Origin: Succiniclasticum ruminis DSM 9236
GTDB lineage: Bacteria > Bacillota > Negativicutes > Acidaminococcales > Acidaminococcaceae
Length of the DNA stretch: 64,000 nt
Direction of reading: 5' to 3'
Assembly (NCBI RefSeq): GCF_900112895.1
Contig: NZ_FONL01000006.1
Span: forward strand, 53,903-117,902
Below are positions 45,084 through 54,483 of the stretch, piece by piece (positions within the stretch are counted from its first letter, which is position 1; each line of letters opens with the position of its first letter). A program made the position numbers and the translations under genes. Under the pieces are notes generated by a model. It saw only the letters and a program-made list of their open reading frames with translations, made no database searches and was not told where the DNA came from.

Positions 45084-48000
45084 TTGAAACATTTATAAGA
45101 CGGCCTGTCTTTACCACCATGTTCATACTGGTGCTGATCGTCTTCGGTATCCGTTCCTATCCGGGACTGGGCGTAGACCTGTATCCGGACGTGGACCTGC
45201 CTATGGTAGGCGTTACGGTAACCTATGAAGGCACAGCACCGGAAGAGATGGAGACTCTGGTTACCAAACCCATTGAGAACCGCGTCAGTCAGGTTTCGGG
45301 GATTAAGACGATAACTTCTACAATTCGGGAAGGATATTCCCAGACGGTGCTGGAGTTTGAAATCGGTACAGACCCCCGCCAGATGGCCAGTGAGGTCCGG
45401 GAAAAAGTGGCGGGTGTGCGCCGCCGTCTGCCGGATGACATTGATGAACCGGTGGTCCAGCGGTTTGACATGGCTTCCCAAGCGATTGCCACCTATGCCT
45501 TTTCGTCTGATAAGCGGAGCCCCGGGGAAGTCCGCCGCATTCTGAACGACGTGGTCATCGACGGACTTCAGATGCTGGAAGGCGTGGCTGATGTATCGGT
45601 GTACGGCGCTGCGGACCGTGCAATCAAGGTCCACGTGAAATCAGAAAAGCTGAAGCAGTACGGAATTTCTTTCCAGACGGTACTGACCAAGGTTAACAAT
45701 GCTAACATCAACACGCCTGGCGGCAAGGTCCGGGATAACAACAATACGATTACCGTACGTACCATCGGCAAGCTGAATACGGTGGACGACTTTAAACAGA
45801 TTATTGTGGCCAACAAAGACGGGAAGGCCATCCGTCTCACTGAAATTGCCGACGTGGAAGACGACTGGGAAGACGCGGAGTCCTATTCCCGTACCAACGG
45901 GGTCCCTTCCGTGATGCTGGCTATCCGAAAGCAGAGCCGTACCAATACGGTTCAGGTCATTGACGTGGTCAACAAAGAATTGGAAAAGATCATGGAGCAT
46001 GACCTGCCCCCGGATATTAAGATGTACATCGTCCGGGATCAAAGCCGGTACATCCGCGAGAACGTGGCCGACGTGTGGAACACGATCCTCTTTGGCGGGT
46101 TCCTGGCTCTTCTCATCACCTATATGTTCCTGGGCGACCTGCGGGCAACCATCATTGGCGGCCTGGCGATTCCTACATCCATTATTGCAACATTTTTCCT
46201 CATGGACATTATGGGCTTTACCCTGAATAACATGTCTCTCATGGGTCTGTCCCTGGCCGTCGGGTTCCTGATCGACGACGCCATCGTGCTGGTAGAAAAT
46301 ATTTTCCGGCACATGGAGATGGGGAAGAAACCGTTCCTGGCCTCGGCGGATGCTACCAAGGAACTGGTGCTGGCAATCCTTGCTACTTCCATGTCGCTGA
46401 TGGCGGTATTCGTACCCATCGGGAGCATGGGTGAGACGATCGGCCAGTTCTTCAAGCAGTTCGGGCTCACCGTAGCGTTCGCACTTGCCTTTTCCACGAT
46501 TTCCGCGTATACGCTGACCCCCATGGTTTCGGCCCATTGGCTGAAAGCTCCGGGAACAGAGAAGGATAAAGACTATCGCCCCCGGTTTGTGGATGCGGCT
46601 TTGAAGTGTTTCAATGCGGGCTTTGACTATGTCCGGGGACTGTATGACCAGCTGATGGTATTTGCCGTCCGTCACCCGAAAAAAATAATTCTGGGTTCGC
46701 TGGTGACGCTGGTCTTCAATCTGTTCCTGCTGCCGTTTGTTGGCACGGAACTGCAGCCAATCTATGACTCCGGCGAATTCCGGGTCAACGTAAAAGCCGC
46801 GCCTGGTATCGGGTTGAACCAGATGGCGGAATGGACCTGGCCGTTAGAGCAGGTCCTTATGGAAATGAAAGATGAAGTCCGGGTTGAGAACATGCATCTG
46901 GGCGGCGTCCGCACAGCAGTGAATGAAGGCGCTATCGAAGTGAAGCTGAAACCGGCGGAAGAACGAAAGCGGGGCATGCTGGAAATCATGGCTGACCTGC
47001 GCGGAAAGTTCAGAAACGTGGGCGACATGCAGGTTGCGGTTGTGACCAATCAGGGCAGTCGGGGCGACCCCCGGCCTGTACAGATCGGCCTTCGGGGCAG
47101 TGACTTGGTAAGGCTGACAAAGTATGCCAACGATCTGGCAGAAAAAATCCGGCAGGTACCCGGCTCTGCTGACGTGGAAGTCATTGGTATCGATCCGGAA
47201 CCGGAAATTATGATACGGCTGGACCAGTCCAAGGCCAGCCAGCTGGGCCTGGATAACACGACCGTAGGTAAGGTTGTACAGTATGCGTTCCAGGGTAAGA
47301 GCACTGGCAACTCCTATACGATTGGCAACAATGACTACGATATCATCATCCAGATGGACAAACAGGACCGCCGCACCATTCAGGATGTGGCGAACCTGAT
47401 GGTTTCTACGGAATCAGGCGGTTACGTTCGGTTAGGGGACGTGGCGGAAGTCAGGTTAGGCTCCGGTCCCACCCGTATCGATCGGGAAGGCAGGCAGCGT
47501 CAGATTGCGGTTTACTCCAATGCAGTGGGTATTTCCACCGGCGATTTGCTGAAAGTGATTGAAGAAAAGCTGATCCCAGAACTGAATATGGATATCGGGT
47601 ACCGTTACCGGCTTGTTGGTAACTCCGATATGATGAGCCGTATCTTTGGAGAGATCGTCAAGGCCGTTATCCTGGCCATTGTTCTGATTTACATGGTGCT
47701 GGCTGCGGAATTTGAAAGTTTCTCTCAGCCGTTTGTTATCATGATGAGTCTTCCTTTTGCCATCATCGGCGCCGTGCTGGGTCTGCTGGTGGCCAATCAG
47801 ACCGGTAACATGATGTCCCTGATCGGTGCAACCATGCTGCTGGGTCTGGTAACCAAAAACGCAATTCTGTTAGTTGACTATGCAAACCAGGCGAGAGAGA
47901 AAGGCATGCCGATTAAAGAAGCAATCCTGGAGGCCTGCTCCTTACGTCTGCGTCCTATCCTCATGACCACCCTTTCCACTATGCTGGGCATGACTCCTGT

Positions 48001-48160
48001 TGCGCTGGGTATCGGCGCCGGTGCCGAACTGCGGCAGAGCATGGGCGTGGTACTGATTGGTGGTTTGACGACTTCCACCTTACTGACGTTGGTGGTAGTC
48101 CCGCTGATTTACATGCTGACGGAAGAATACAAAGAAAAAAGGGCAGCAGCGAAGGGCTAA
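45080..48160 (+). CDS. RND efflux transporter permease, HAE-1-like
   Basis: A 1026-aa AcrB/MexB-type proton-driven pump with twelve membrane helices in two halves, each with a large periplasmic loop. It starts IETFIRRPVFTTMFILVLIV, has GVDLYPDVDLPMVGVTVTYE, the helix-4 aspartate pair in VGFLIDDAIVLVENIFRHME, and the C-terminal GLVTKNAILLVDYANQAREK. Substrates cannot be read from sequence. Its presence beside an adaptor implies a diderm envelope. Confidence 0.94.
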   Translation: MIETFIRRPVFTTMFILVLIVFGIRSYPGLGVDLYPDVDLPMVGVTVTYEGTAPEEMETLVTKPIENRVSQVSGIKTITSTIREGYSQTVLEFEIGTDPRQMASEVREKVAGVRRRLPDDIDEPVVQRFDMASQAIATYAFSSDKRSPGEVRRILNDVVIDGLQMLEGVADVSVYGAADRAIKVHVKSEKLKQYGISFQTVLTKVNNANINTPGGKVRDNNNTITVRTIGKLNTVDDFKQIIVANKDGKAIRLTEIADVEDDWEDAESYSRTNGVPSVMLAIRKQSRTNTVQVIDVVNKELEKIMEHDLPPDIKMYIVRDQSRYIRENVADVWNTILFGGFLALLITYMFLGDLRATIIGGLAIPTSIIATFFLMDIMGFTLNNMSLMGLSLAVGFLIDDAIVLVENIFRHMEMGKKPFLASADATKELVLAILATSMSLMAVFVPIGSMGETIGQFFKQFGLTVAFALAFSTISAYTLTPMVSAHWLKAPGTEKDKDYRPRFVDAALKCFNAGFDYVRGLYDQLMVFAVRHPKKIILGSLVTLVFNLFLLPFVGTELQPIYDSGEFRVNVKAAPGIGLNQMAEWTWPLEQVLMEMKDEVRVENMHLGGVRTAVNEGAIEVKLKPAEERKRGMLEIMADLRGKFRNVGDMQVAVVTNQGSRGDPRPVQIGLRGSDLVRLTKYANDLAEKIRQVPGSADVEVIGIDPEPEIMIRLDQSKASQLGLDNTTVGKVVQYAFQGKSTGNSYTIGNNDYDIIIQMDKQDRRTIQDVANLMVSTESGGYVRLGDVAEVRLGSGPTRIDREGRQRQIAVYSNAVGISTGDLLKVIEEKLIPELNMDIGYRYRLVGNSDMMSRIFGEIVKAVILAIVLIYMVLAAEFESFSQPFVIMMSLPFAIIGAVLGLLVANQTGNMMSLIGATMLLGLVTKNAILLVDYANQAREKGMPIKEAILEACSLRLRPILMTTLSTMLGMTPVALGIGAGAELRQSMGVVLIGGLTTSTLLTLVVVPLIYMLTEEYKEKRAAAKG

Positions 48161-48233
48161 GCCTGATAACATTTCTTGTTGACCGGGCATCAGAGGAAAC
48201 GTAATTTTTTATAACTGTTCAGGGTGATTATAT

Positions 48234-48989
48234 ATGAGTTATGAAACAGACATTAAGGAAGCGCTGGCAGCGTATAAAGCCGGTACCCTTTCTGACGAAG
48301 AAGTGATTGCACGTTTTCATCAATTGAATATGACCGATCTTGGGTTTGCCAAGCTGGATCATGACCGGAGTTTGCGCCGGGGATTCCCGGAGGTTGTGTA
48401 TTGTGAGGGAAAAACGATTCAGCAGGCTGCTGCGATTTTAACCGTACTGGCCTCCCGCCACAAGAATGTGCTGGGAACCAGAGCCTCGCGGGAATTGTAC
48501 GAAGCGGTGAAGCCAAATTTGCCGGATGCAGTCTACTATGAACGGGCCCGGCTGATAGTTTTGGAAAAAGAACCTTTGCACAAAGATCCGGACCGCAAAA
48601 TTGCAGTGATTACAGCAGGGACCAGCGATGTGCCTGTAGCGGAAGAAGCGGCGGTGACAGCGGAAATTATGGGAAACGAAGTCATACGCATTTACGATGT
48701 GGGCGTTGCGGGGATTCACCGGCTGCTGGGAAAGGTGGAAGAAATCCGGAGCGCCAATGTGATTGTTGTCATTGCAGGCATGGAAGGGGCCTTGGCAAGC
48801 GTGGTGGGCGGACTGGTGGACAAGCCTGTCATCGCAGTGCCGACCAGCGTTGGCTACGGCGCTAATTTCAATGGCCTGTCAGCGTTACTGGGTATGCTGA
48901 ACAGTTGTAGCGCCGGGGTAGCCGTTGTCAATATTGACAACGGGTTTGGCGCCGGACGTATGGCCAGTATCATCAATCATCTGAGATAG
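48234..48989 (+). CDS. larB: Nickel-pincer cofactor biosynthesis protein LarB
   Basis: A 251-aa LarB, carboxylating and hydrolysing nicotinic acid adenine dinucleotide in nickel-pincer cofactor synthesis. The C-terminal domain is PurE-like (IAVITAGTSDVPVAEEAAVT; VVIAGMEGALASVVGGLVDK; AVPTSVGYGANFNGLSALLG), and the N-terminal segment has LDHDRSLRRGFPEVVYCEGK. larC follows; larA (lactate racemase) and larE are not in the window. Confidence 0.93.
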   Translation: MSYETDIKEALAAYKAGTLSDEEVIARFHQLNMTDLGFAKLDHDRSLRRGFPEVVYCEGKTIQQAAAILTVLASRHKNVLGTRASRELYEAVKPNLPDAVYYERARLIVLEKEPLHKDPDRKIAVITAGTSDVPVAEEAAVTAEIMGNEVIRIYDVGVAGIHRLLGKVEEIRSANVIVVIAGMEGALASVVGGLVDKPVIAVPTSVGYGANFNGLSALLGMLNSCSAGVAVVNIDNGFGAGRMASIINHLR

Positions 48990-49130
48990 TACGATTATCA
49001 TGAGGCCGGAAGTCCGGTTTCATTCGTCAGAAGACGTTTTGAAGAACAAAAACTTCCCTTTAAAATGGCCGGAGGCCGAAATACATACTGTACCGGGCAA
49101 GAGTCTGGCAGCAGTAATTTGGAGAGGAAC

Positions 49131-50507
49131 ATGAAAGCCTTATATTTGGAACCTTTTGCCGGTATCAGCGGCAATATGCTGTTAGGAGCGTTATTGGATG
49201 CGGGAGTGCCTTTTGAATACCTGCAGGACGAGTTTGCCAAACTGCATTTGGGAGACTATGAGTTGGTTTTTAAAGGCGTGAATAAAAGCGGAATCCAGGC
49301 ACGGTACTTTAATGTGCTGCTGCCGGAAGAACAGGAACACGGACATACTCATGGACACTGTCATGACCATGAGCACGGGCATCACCACGAGCATGAGCAG
49401 GACCACGCCTGGATGCACGCTCACGGTATAGCCCACAGTCATGACCATGAACACTTGCACGAAGAGAATTGCGATCATGGTCATCATCATGAGCATGAGC
49501 AGGACCACCATACACATCATCATCACCACGAACACAGGAACCTTCATGATATTGAAGAGATTCTGGAGCATTCTGAACTCGCTGAAGAGGTCATTGCCAA
49601 AGCCAAAGAAGTGTTTCTGGCAATTGCCAAAGCAGAAGCAAAGGTACACGGCAGTACGGTAGAAGAAATTCATTTTCATGAAGTCGGCGCCATTGATACC
49701 ATTATTGATGTAGTCGGGAATATCCTGGCACTGCAGTATCTGGAAATTGAAAAGATTTTTACTGCTCCGGTAAATACCGGATTCGGCTTTGTGGAATGCG
49801 CTCATGGCCAAATGCCGGTTCCGGCTCCTGCTACAGCGGAACTTTTGCAGGGAATGCCGCATTACAGGGGGACTGTAGATAAAGAAATGACAACACCTAC
49901 CGGGGCGGCTCTTTTAAAAGTTCTGGCTGTTCCGGTGCAGGAAGTGCCTTCCGGTTTTACAGTAACCAGAATTGGTTACGGAGCAGGCACCCGTGATGTT
50001 TCCATCCCTAATGTGCTGCGCGTTAACGTGGGTACTTGTGAAGAAAGCTGCGTGCCCGGAGGAATGGATGCCGGGCTCGAAACACTGATTATGCTGGAAT
50101 GCAATATTGATGATATGAATCCGGAAATATTGCCGTATGTGTTGGACAGGTTATTTGAAGCGGGAGCTAATGACGCCTGGCTGGAGCCTGTTATCATGAA
50201 GAAAGGCCGTCCGGCCCAGACGTTGAAAGTGCTTTGCCGGGAACCGGTACAGCTAAAGTTGCAGCAAATTATGTTTACGGAAACGACCACGCTGGGGATT
50301 CGCAGATATCCGGTTGCGCGTATCGCGTTAGAGCGACGCTGGCGGGAAGCAGATACGCCTTGGGGGAGTGTGCGTGTTAAGGAAGGTCTGCTGCATGGGC
50401 AGGTAATCAATTCTGTTCCGGAATTTGAAGACTGCAAACGTGTAGCGCAGGAAAGCGGGCAACCTTTGAAAAAAGTGGAGGCTGCCGCATTGAACAATAA
50501 AAAGTGA
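49131..50507 (+). CDS. larC: Nickel insertion protein LarC with His-rich region, single reading frame
   Basis: About 458 aa. LarC inserts nickel into the pincer cofactor in a CTP-dependent step. The start MKALYLEPFAGISGNMLLGA is preceded by GGAGAGG. Residues roughly 69-138 hold about 33 histidines with a repeated HHHEHEQDH unit, a probable nickel store. The C-terminal LarC2 part (LIMLECNIDDMNPEILPYVL; VIMKKGRPAQTLKVLC) follows in the same frame, whereas some lactobacilli need a programmed frameshift. A 141-bp gap separates it from larB. Confidence 0.93.
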   Translation: MKALYLEPFAGISGNMLLGALLDAGVPFEYLQDEFAKLHLGDYELVFKGVNKSGIQARYFNVLLPEEQEHGHTHGHCHDHEHGHHHEHEQDHAWMHAHGIAHSHDHEHLHEENCDHGHHHEHEQDHHTHHHHHEHRNLHDIEEILEHSELAEEVIAKAKEVFLAIAKAEAKVHGSTVEEIHFHEVGAIDTIIDVVGNILALQYLEIEKIFTAPVNTGFGFVECAHGQMPVPAPATAELLQGMPHYRGTVDKEMTTPTGAALLKVLAVPVQEVPSGFTVTRIGYGAGTRDVSIPNVLRVNVGTCEESCVPGGMDAGLETLIMLECNIDDMNPEILPYVLDRLFEAGANDAWLEPVIMKKGRPAQTLKVLCREPVQLKLQQIMFTETTTLGIRRYPVARIALERRWREADTPWGSVRVKEGLLHGQVINSVPEFEDCKRVAQESGQPLKKVEAAALNNKK

Positions 50508-50592
50508 TTTGTTTTTTTAACGGTTTAAAGAATAATTATCCCCTGTTCTCATCTGGCTGTGAATCGCAAATTTAGAAATCGAGGAACCCATT

Positions 50593-51648
50593 TTGGACTT
50601 TGAAGAATACGTTAACACGATCGAAGAAACGCTGTGCCCATTGGGAAATGTACAGACGAAAGACATCAATTACGGCGTTCAGATTATTCTGACTGATACC
50701 GCTAAAAAAGTTACTCTCAATATTTATAACGGAAAAAAAGGAATCCGTCTCGTCTGGGGTGGCGGGGATTCGGAATTGCAGACCCGGGCCATGGATTTGG
50801 TGCATCAAATCCATTCCGGAAATACAGGGCTGGCTAATCGTGCAGCAGCTGTTTCCAGAAATGAAAACGGGACAAATTCGACAAAATCACCTTCAGCTGA
50901 CAGTATATCAGACGTGAGTAAGCCATGGCACATAAATGAAACTGAACAAATCCATATGAGTTCCGGGCAGACACGTATTCTCTTATCTGACGAATCGGGC
51001 TTTTCCGGCATCTGGATGGGGAGCGACGAAAGCGGAAAAGGAGATTTTTTCGGACCGCTGGTGGTAGCTTCAGTATGTCTTGACATAGCAGGCGGTAACA
51101 CATTAGTGGCTGCGGGCGTAAGAGATTGCAAGTCCATGACGGACACGAGGATCTTGACGCTGAGAGAACTGATTGAAGAAACAGCGCTTGCTTATACTGT
51201 CCTTGTTATGAAACCCCATGTGTATAATATACGGTATGGACAGGTGCAGCAGCAGGGCGGTAATCTGAATACCCTGTTGGCGCTGGGGCATATTGCGGCA
51301 CTGAAACAGACCTGGCAGAAATACCCGCAATGCCGGCAGGCTCTGGTGGATCAGTTTGCTAAAAACGACAGTATTCCTGAAGGGGTCCGCGCTTTTGCTC
51401 CGGAGATGAAGGTCTGGCAGCGACCCCGGGCAGAAGAGGATATTGCGGTAGCGGCGGCCAGTGTGCTGGCCCGGGCTGCTTTTTTGCAGACGATACAGGA
51501 CATGGGAAAGGAAGCCGGCATCGGAAAGATTCCCAAAGGCGGAGGAGAGGCTGCGACCAATGCCGCGCGGCGTCTGGTACAGAAAAAGGGAACAGAAGTA
51601 TTGGAAAATTTTGTGAAGTTGCACTTTGCTAATACGCAAAAGATATAA
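50593..51648 (+). CDS. rnhC: Ribonuclease HIII
   Basis: A 351-aa RNase HIII, removing RNA from RNA-DNA hybrids. The N-terminal TBP-like DUF3378 domain (residues 1-80) precedes a linker and the catalytic domain with GSDESGKGDFFGPLVVASVC, the DSxG-type active site of this subgroup, VRDCKSMTD and the later acidic residues in VDQFAKND. The start is TTG with GAGGAA upstream. The linker (residues 85-130) is longer and more serine/asparagine-rich than usual. Confidence 0.93.
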   Translation: MDFEEYVNTIEETLCPLGNVQTKDINYGVQIILTDTAKKVTLNIYNGKKGIRLVWGGGDSELQTRAMDLVHQIHSGNTGLANRAAAVSRNENGTNSTKSPSADSISDVSKPWHINETEQIHMSSGQTRILLSDESGFSGIWMGSDESGKGDFFGPLVVASVCLDIAGGNTLVAAGVRDCKSMTDTRILTLRELIEETALAYTVLVMKPHVYNIRYGQVQQQGGNLNTLLALGHIAALKQTWQKYPQCRQALVDQFAKNDSIPEGVRAFAPEMKVWQRPRAEEDIAVAAASVLARAAFLQTIQDMGKEAGIGKIPKGGGEAATNAARRLVQKKGTEVLENFVKLHFANTQKI

Positions 51649-51720
51649 CAGCTGTAGCAACGGGTAACATATATCATGTTGCGTAAGATGACGCAGCAGG
51701 AAAACTGGTGACCAAGGAAA

Positions 51721-52737
51721 ATGCATCGTAATAAACTATATAAACGGATTGCGCTGGTAGTTATATTTGTACTTGCTATTTCGGCGGCAGTCATCTATTT
51801 TACATTTGATATCCGGGCGTTGGATTACCTGACCATGTTTTCTTCATGGTCTGTTTTGTGCGCTCTGGGGGCTCTGGCCATCGGGCTGTTCTTTGACGGC
51901 ACGAGGCTGCTGACCCTGACCCGGATCACTGGGGAAGATCTGCCTTTGCCCGATGTGGTTAAAGTGGTGTTAAGTAATTACTTTCTGGCGGTGCTGACTC
52001 CCGGTGCAACCGGCGGAGCAATTGCCCAGGTTATGTTTATGCGCCGGGCCGGTGTGTCGGTGGCCCGTTCTACCGTAATCATCCTTGTACGGACCATTAT
52101 GTCCATCTTTTTCCTGATAGTCATGCTGCCCATCTTTATGAAGCAGGACGAAGCCATCACCAGTTGGGTCCCCATGCCTGTCATCATGACAGTTTCAGTG
52201 ATTTTTATCGCTATTCCCGTAGCCGCTGTTGCACTGATGCGTACAAACTACCCGAAACGGATTATCTACTATTTCTCCCGGTATTTTCGGCATGAACGTC
52301 GGCGCCAGGCGTTCCGCTTGTACTATGATTTTCGTCAGGCGGTCTATATCATGGGGAAACAGCCTGTTATGGTGTTGCGGGCGTTTATCGAGTCAGGCGT
52401 CAGCCTGACCTTCATTTATCTGACAGTTCCCGCATATTTTCTGGGCCTGCAGTTCCCCTTTGACCTGGTTCAGGTTATGGGACGTATGTACCTGCTGAAT
52501 CTGGTGCTGTATTTTTCACCTACACCGGGAGGCAGCGGCATTGCGGAAGCAGGGTTTGTGGCGCTCTTTAATCATCTGGTGCCCAACGGTACAGTAGGGA
52601 TTCTGGCTGTTTTATGGCGGTTTACGGCAGAGTATCTGCCTTTCATCTTAGGAGCTTTCATCACCTTGCGTGCCTTTGGTTCCAATGTACTTTCCATTGC
52701 GGAAAAGAATACAAATCAGAAAGGTTCTGCGGAATGA
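51721..52737 (+). CDS. YbhN/UPF0104-type integral membrane protein (LPG synthase TM domain family)
   Basis: A 338-aa protein with about eight membrane helices and family segments NYFLAVLTPGATGGAIAQVM and YFSPTPGGSGIAEAGFVALF. It corresponds to the membrane domain of lysyl-phosphatidylglycerol synthase without the catalytic domain; related proteins act as lipid flippases. The next gene overlaps it by four bases. Confidence 0.85.
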   Translation: MHRNKLYKRIALVVIFVLAISAAVIYFTFDIRALDYLTMFSSWSVLCALGALAIGLFFDGTRLLTLTRITGEDLPLPDVVKVVLSNYFLAVLTPGATGGAIAQVMFMRRAGVSVARSTVIILVRTIMSIFFLIVMLPIFMKQDEAITSWVPMPVIMTVSVIFIAIPVAAVALMRTNYPKRIIYYFSRYFRHERRRQAFRLYYDFRQAVYIMGKQPVMVLRAFIESGVSLTFIYLTVPAYFLGLQFPFDLVQVMGRMYLLNLVLYFSPTPGGSGIAEAGFVALFNHLVPNGTVGILAVLWRFTAEYLPFILGAFITLRAFGSNVLSIAEKNTNQKGSAE

Positions 52738-53363
52738 ACCGGTGGAATGGAGGGGTTCTTCTCTGGGCCGGTTTGGTATTGCTCAGTAGCGTACTGTTTT
52801 TATACGGAACCCTGGTCACACCGGCTAAACCGTTGACCTGGTCTGTTGTTCCCACGCTGCTGGCAGGCATATTCCCATGGACCGGCCTGTTGCTGAAATC
52901 CTGCAAGGACGGTATTTCAGAAAGCCGGACAGAAGATCTGCGCCGGAATCTGTGTTTGCTGTTATGGGGCGTGACGGCCCTGACTGTTTGCAGTTGGTTT
53001 CAGGTGCAGCGGGTTCTTGGTCTGGTGCTGGGTTTTCCGGCCTTTGCCATGCTGACCGGCTGGAACATTGACCGCATGCTGCGGGAAGAGGGGAACCGCT
53101 TTACGGGCTGGGCCCGGGCCAGCGTGCTAACCTGTTTGCTGGCTGCCGCAGGCTGTGTGTTGATTGTGCAACATATGCCGGAGCTGTTATTCGGCGGAAT
53201 GGTGCTTTCGCTGGTGATTTTGATGATGGGAGCCGGTATCGGTATTGCACTGCTGTATTACAGGGACGGTGTGCTGGCTGTATGGATTCATGTGGCCACC
53301 GGGGTATTGGTTATGTTTATCCTTTATTTTTTCCTGCTGCCGGTAGCCGGGATCCAGATGTAA
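52734..53363 (+). CDS. Hypothetical membrane protein, about six helices
   Basis: A 209-aa protein with about six hydrophobic segments and no family that I recognise. The ATGA overlap with the upstream flippase-like gene fixes the start and suggests joint expression and possibly joint function. There are no obvious catalytic motifs; helices include LLWAGLVLLSSVLFLYGTLV and a C-terminal FILYFFLLPVAGIQM. Confidence 0.7.
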   Translation: MNRWNGGVLLWAGLVLLSSVLFLYGTLVTPAKPLTWSVVPTLLAGIFPWTGLLLKSCKDGISESRTEDLRRNLCLLLWGVTALTVCSWFQVQRVLGLVLGFPAFAMLTGWNIDRMLREEGNRFTGWARASVLTCLLAAAGCVLIVQHMPELLFGGMVLSLVILMMGAGIGIALLYYRDGVLAVWIHVATGVLVMFILYFFLLPVAGIQM

Positions 53364-53475
53364 AGAAGAGTGCCTACTGGTTTGTCTGCACGCCAGTCAG
53401 CGTATAAATTCATCTATAAGGTTTTTCATGTGCTGTGGAAGGCTTTTCCCGGGTTTCCTGAAGGGGGGAATAACG

Positions 53476-54444
53476 ATGATATATACCGTAACCTTTAATC
53501 CGTCTTTGGACTACACGGTGCACATGCCGGTGTTTCGGGCGGGGGCTATCAACCGTGTCGTTCAGGAGGCTGTTTATCCCGGAGGAAAGGGGATTAATGT
53601 TGGTATTATTCTCCGACGTCTGGGGCTGCCGGTGAAACTGCTGGGTTTTGTAGCCGGCTTTACCGGAGCGGAAATCGAACGCCTTTCCGGTCTGGCCGGT
53701 TGCCAGTGTGACTTTATCCATCTGAAAGAAGGGCTGTCCCGGATCAATGTAAAAATCGGCGCCGGCAAAACTGTGCTGGCCGGAGAGGAAAAAGCGGCCG
53801 GTACAGAAGCGGCGCTGGCAGAAACCGGAGCGGAAACGGCAGTCAACGGGTTAGGTCCTGAAATATCCGATGAAAATCTGCAGCTGCTGTTTCGGCAGTT
53901 TGATGCATTAGGATGTGAAGACATACTGGTGCTGTCCGGGAGTATTGCCAAAGGACTTCCCTCGGATACCTACCGGAAAATTTTGGAACGGATGAAAGGA
54001 AAACAGGTCCGTGTGGTGGTGGATGCAGAAGGGGAACTTCTGACCAGTGCCATACCCTGCCATCCTTTTTTGATAAAACCGAATAAAGAAGAGCTGGAAG
54101 AGTTATTTAAACAGGAACTGCGCTCTGACGAAGATGTGGTTGCCTGCGCTGAAAAACTGCGGCAGCAGGGAGCCGGAAATGTACTGGTGTCTTTGGGTGG
54201 CGACGGGGCTCTTCTGGCAGGTGAGGATGGCAAGACATATCGCTGTCTTTCTCCCAAAGGCACTCTGGTGAATTCGGTAGGGGCCGGAGACAGCATGGTA
54301 GCCGGATTCCTGGCAGGTTATGAACGCAGCGGCGGAAACTTGTCGGAGGCTTTACGATATGGAATTGCCAGTGGAAGCGCCACGGCATTTAAGGACTGGT
54401 TGGCAGAGCGGGAGGAAATCGAAGCGCTGCTGGCCGGAATATGA
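53476..54444 (+). CDS. fruK: 1-phosphofructokinase
   Basis: A 322-aa PfkB-family kinase phosphorylating fructose-1-phosphate. It begins MIYTVTFNPSLDYTVHMP, has VYPGGKGINVGIILRRLG, VLSGSIAKGLP and the catalytic NSVGAGDSMVAGFLAGY near residue 270. The run GGGGGG precedes the ATG. Followed by the fructose PTS gene 39 bp later. A 112-bp gap before it has no clear promoter. Confidence 0.93.
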   Translation: MIYTVTFNPSLDYTVHMPVFRAGAINRVVQEAVYPGGKGINVGIILRRLGLPVKLLGFVAGFTGAEIERLSGLAGCQCDFIHLKEGLSRINVKIGAGKTVLAGEEKAAGTEAALAETGAETAVNGLGPEISDENLQLLFRQFDALGCEDILVLSGSIAKGLPSDTYRKILERMKGKQVRVVVDAEGELLTSAIPCHPFLIKPNKEELEELFKQELRSDEDVVACAEKLRQQGAGNVLVSLGGDGALLAGEDGKTYRCLSPKGTLVNSVGAGDSMVAGFLAGYERSGGNLSEALRYGIASGSATAFKDWLAEREEIEALLAGI

Positions 54445-54483
54445 GATGTGCCGACTGTAACAGGGCGGCGGAAAGGAAACGCT

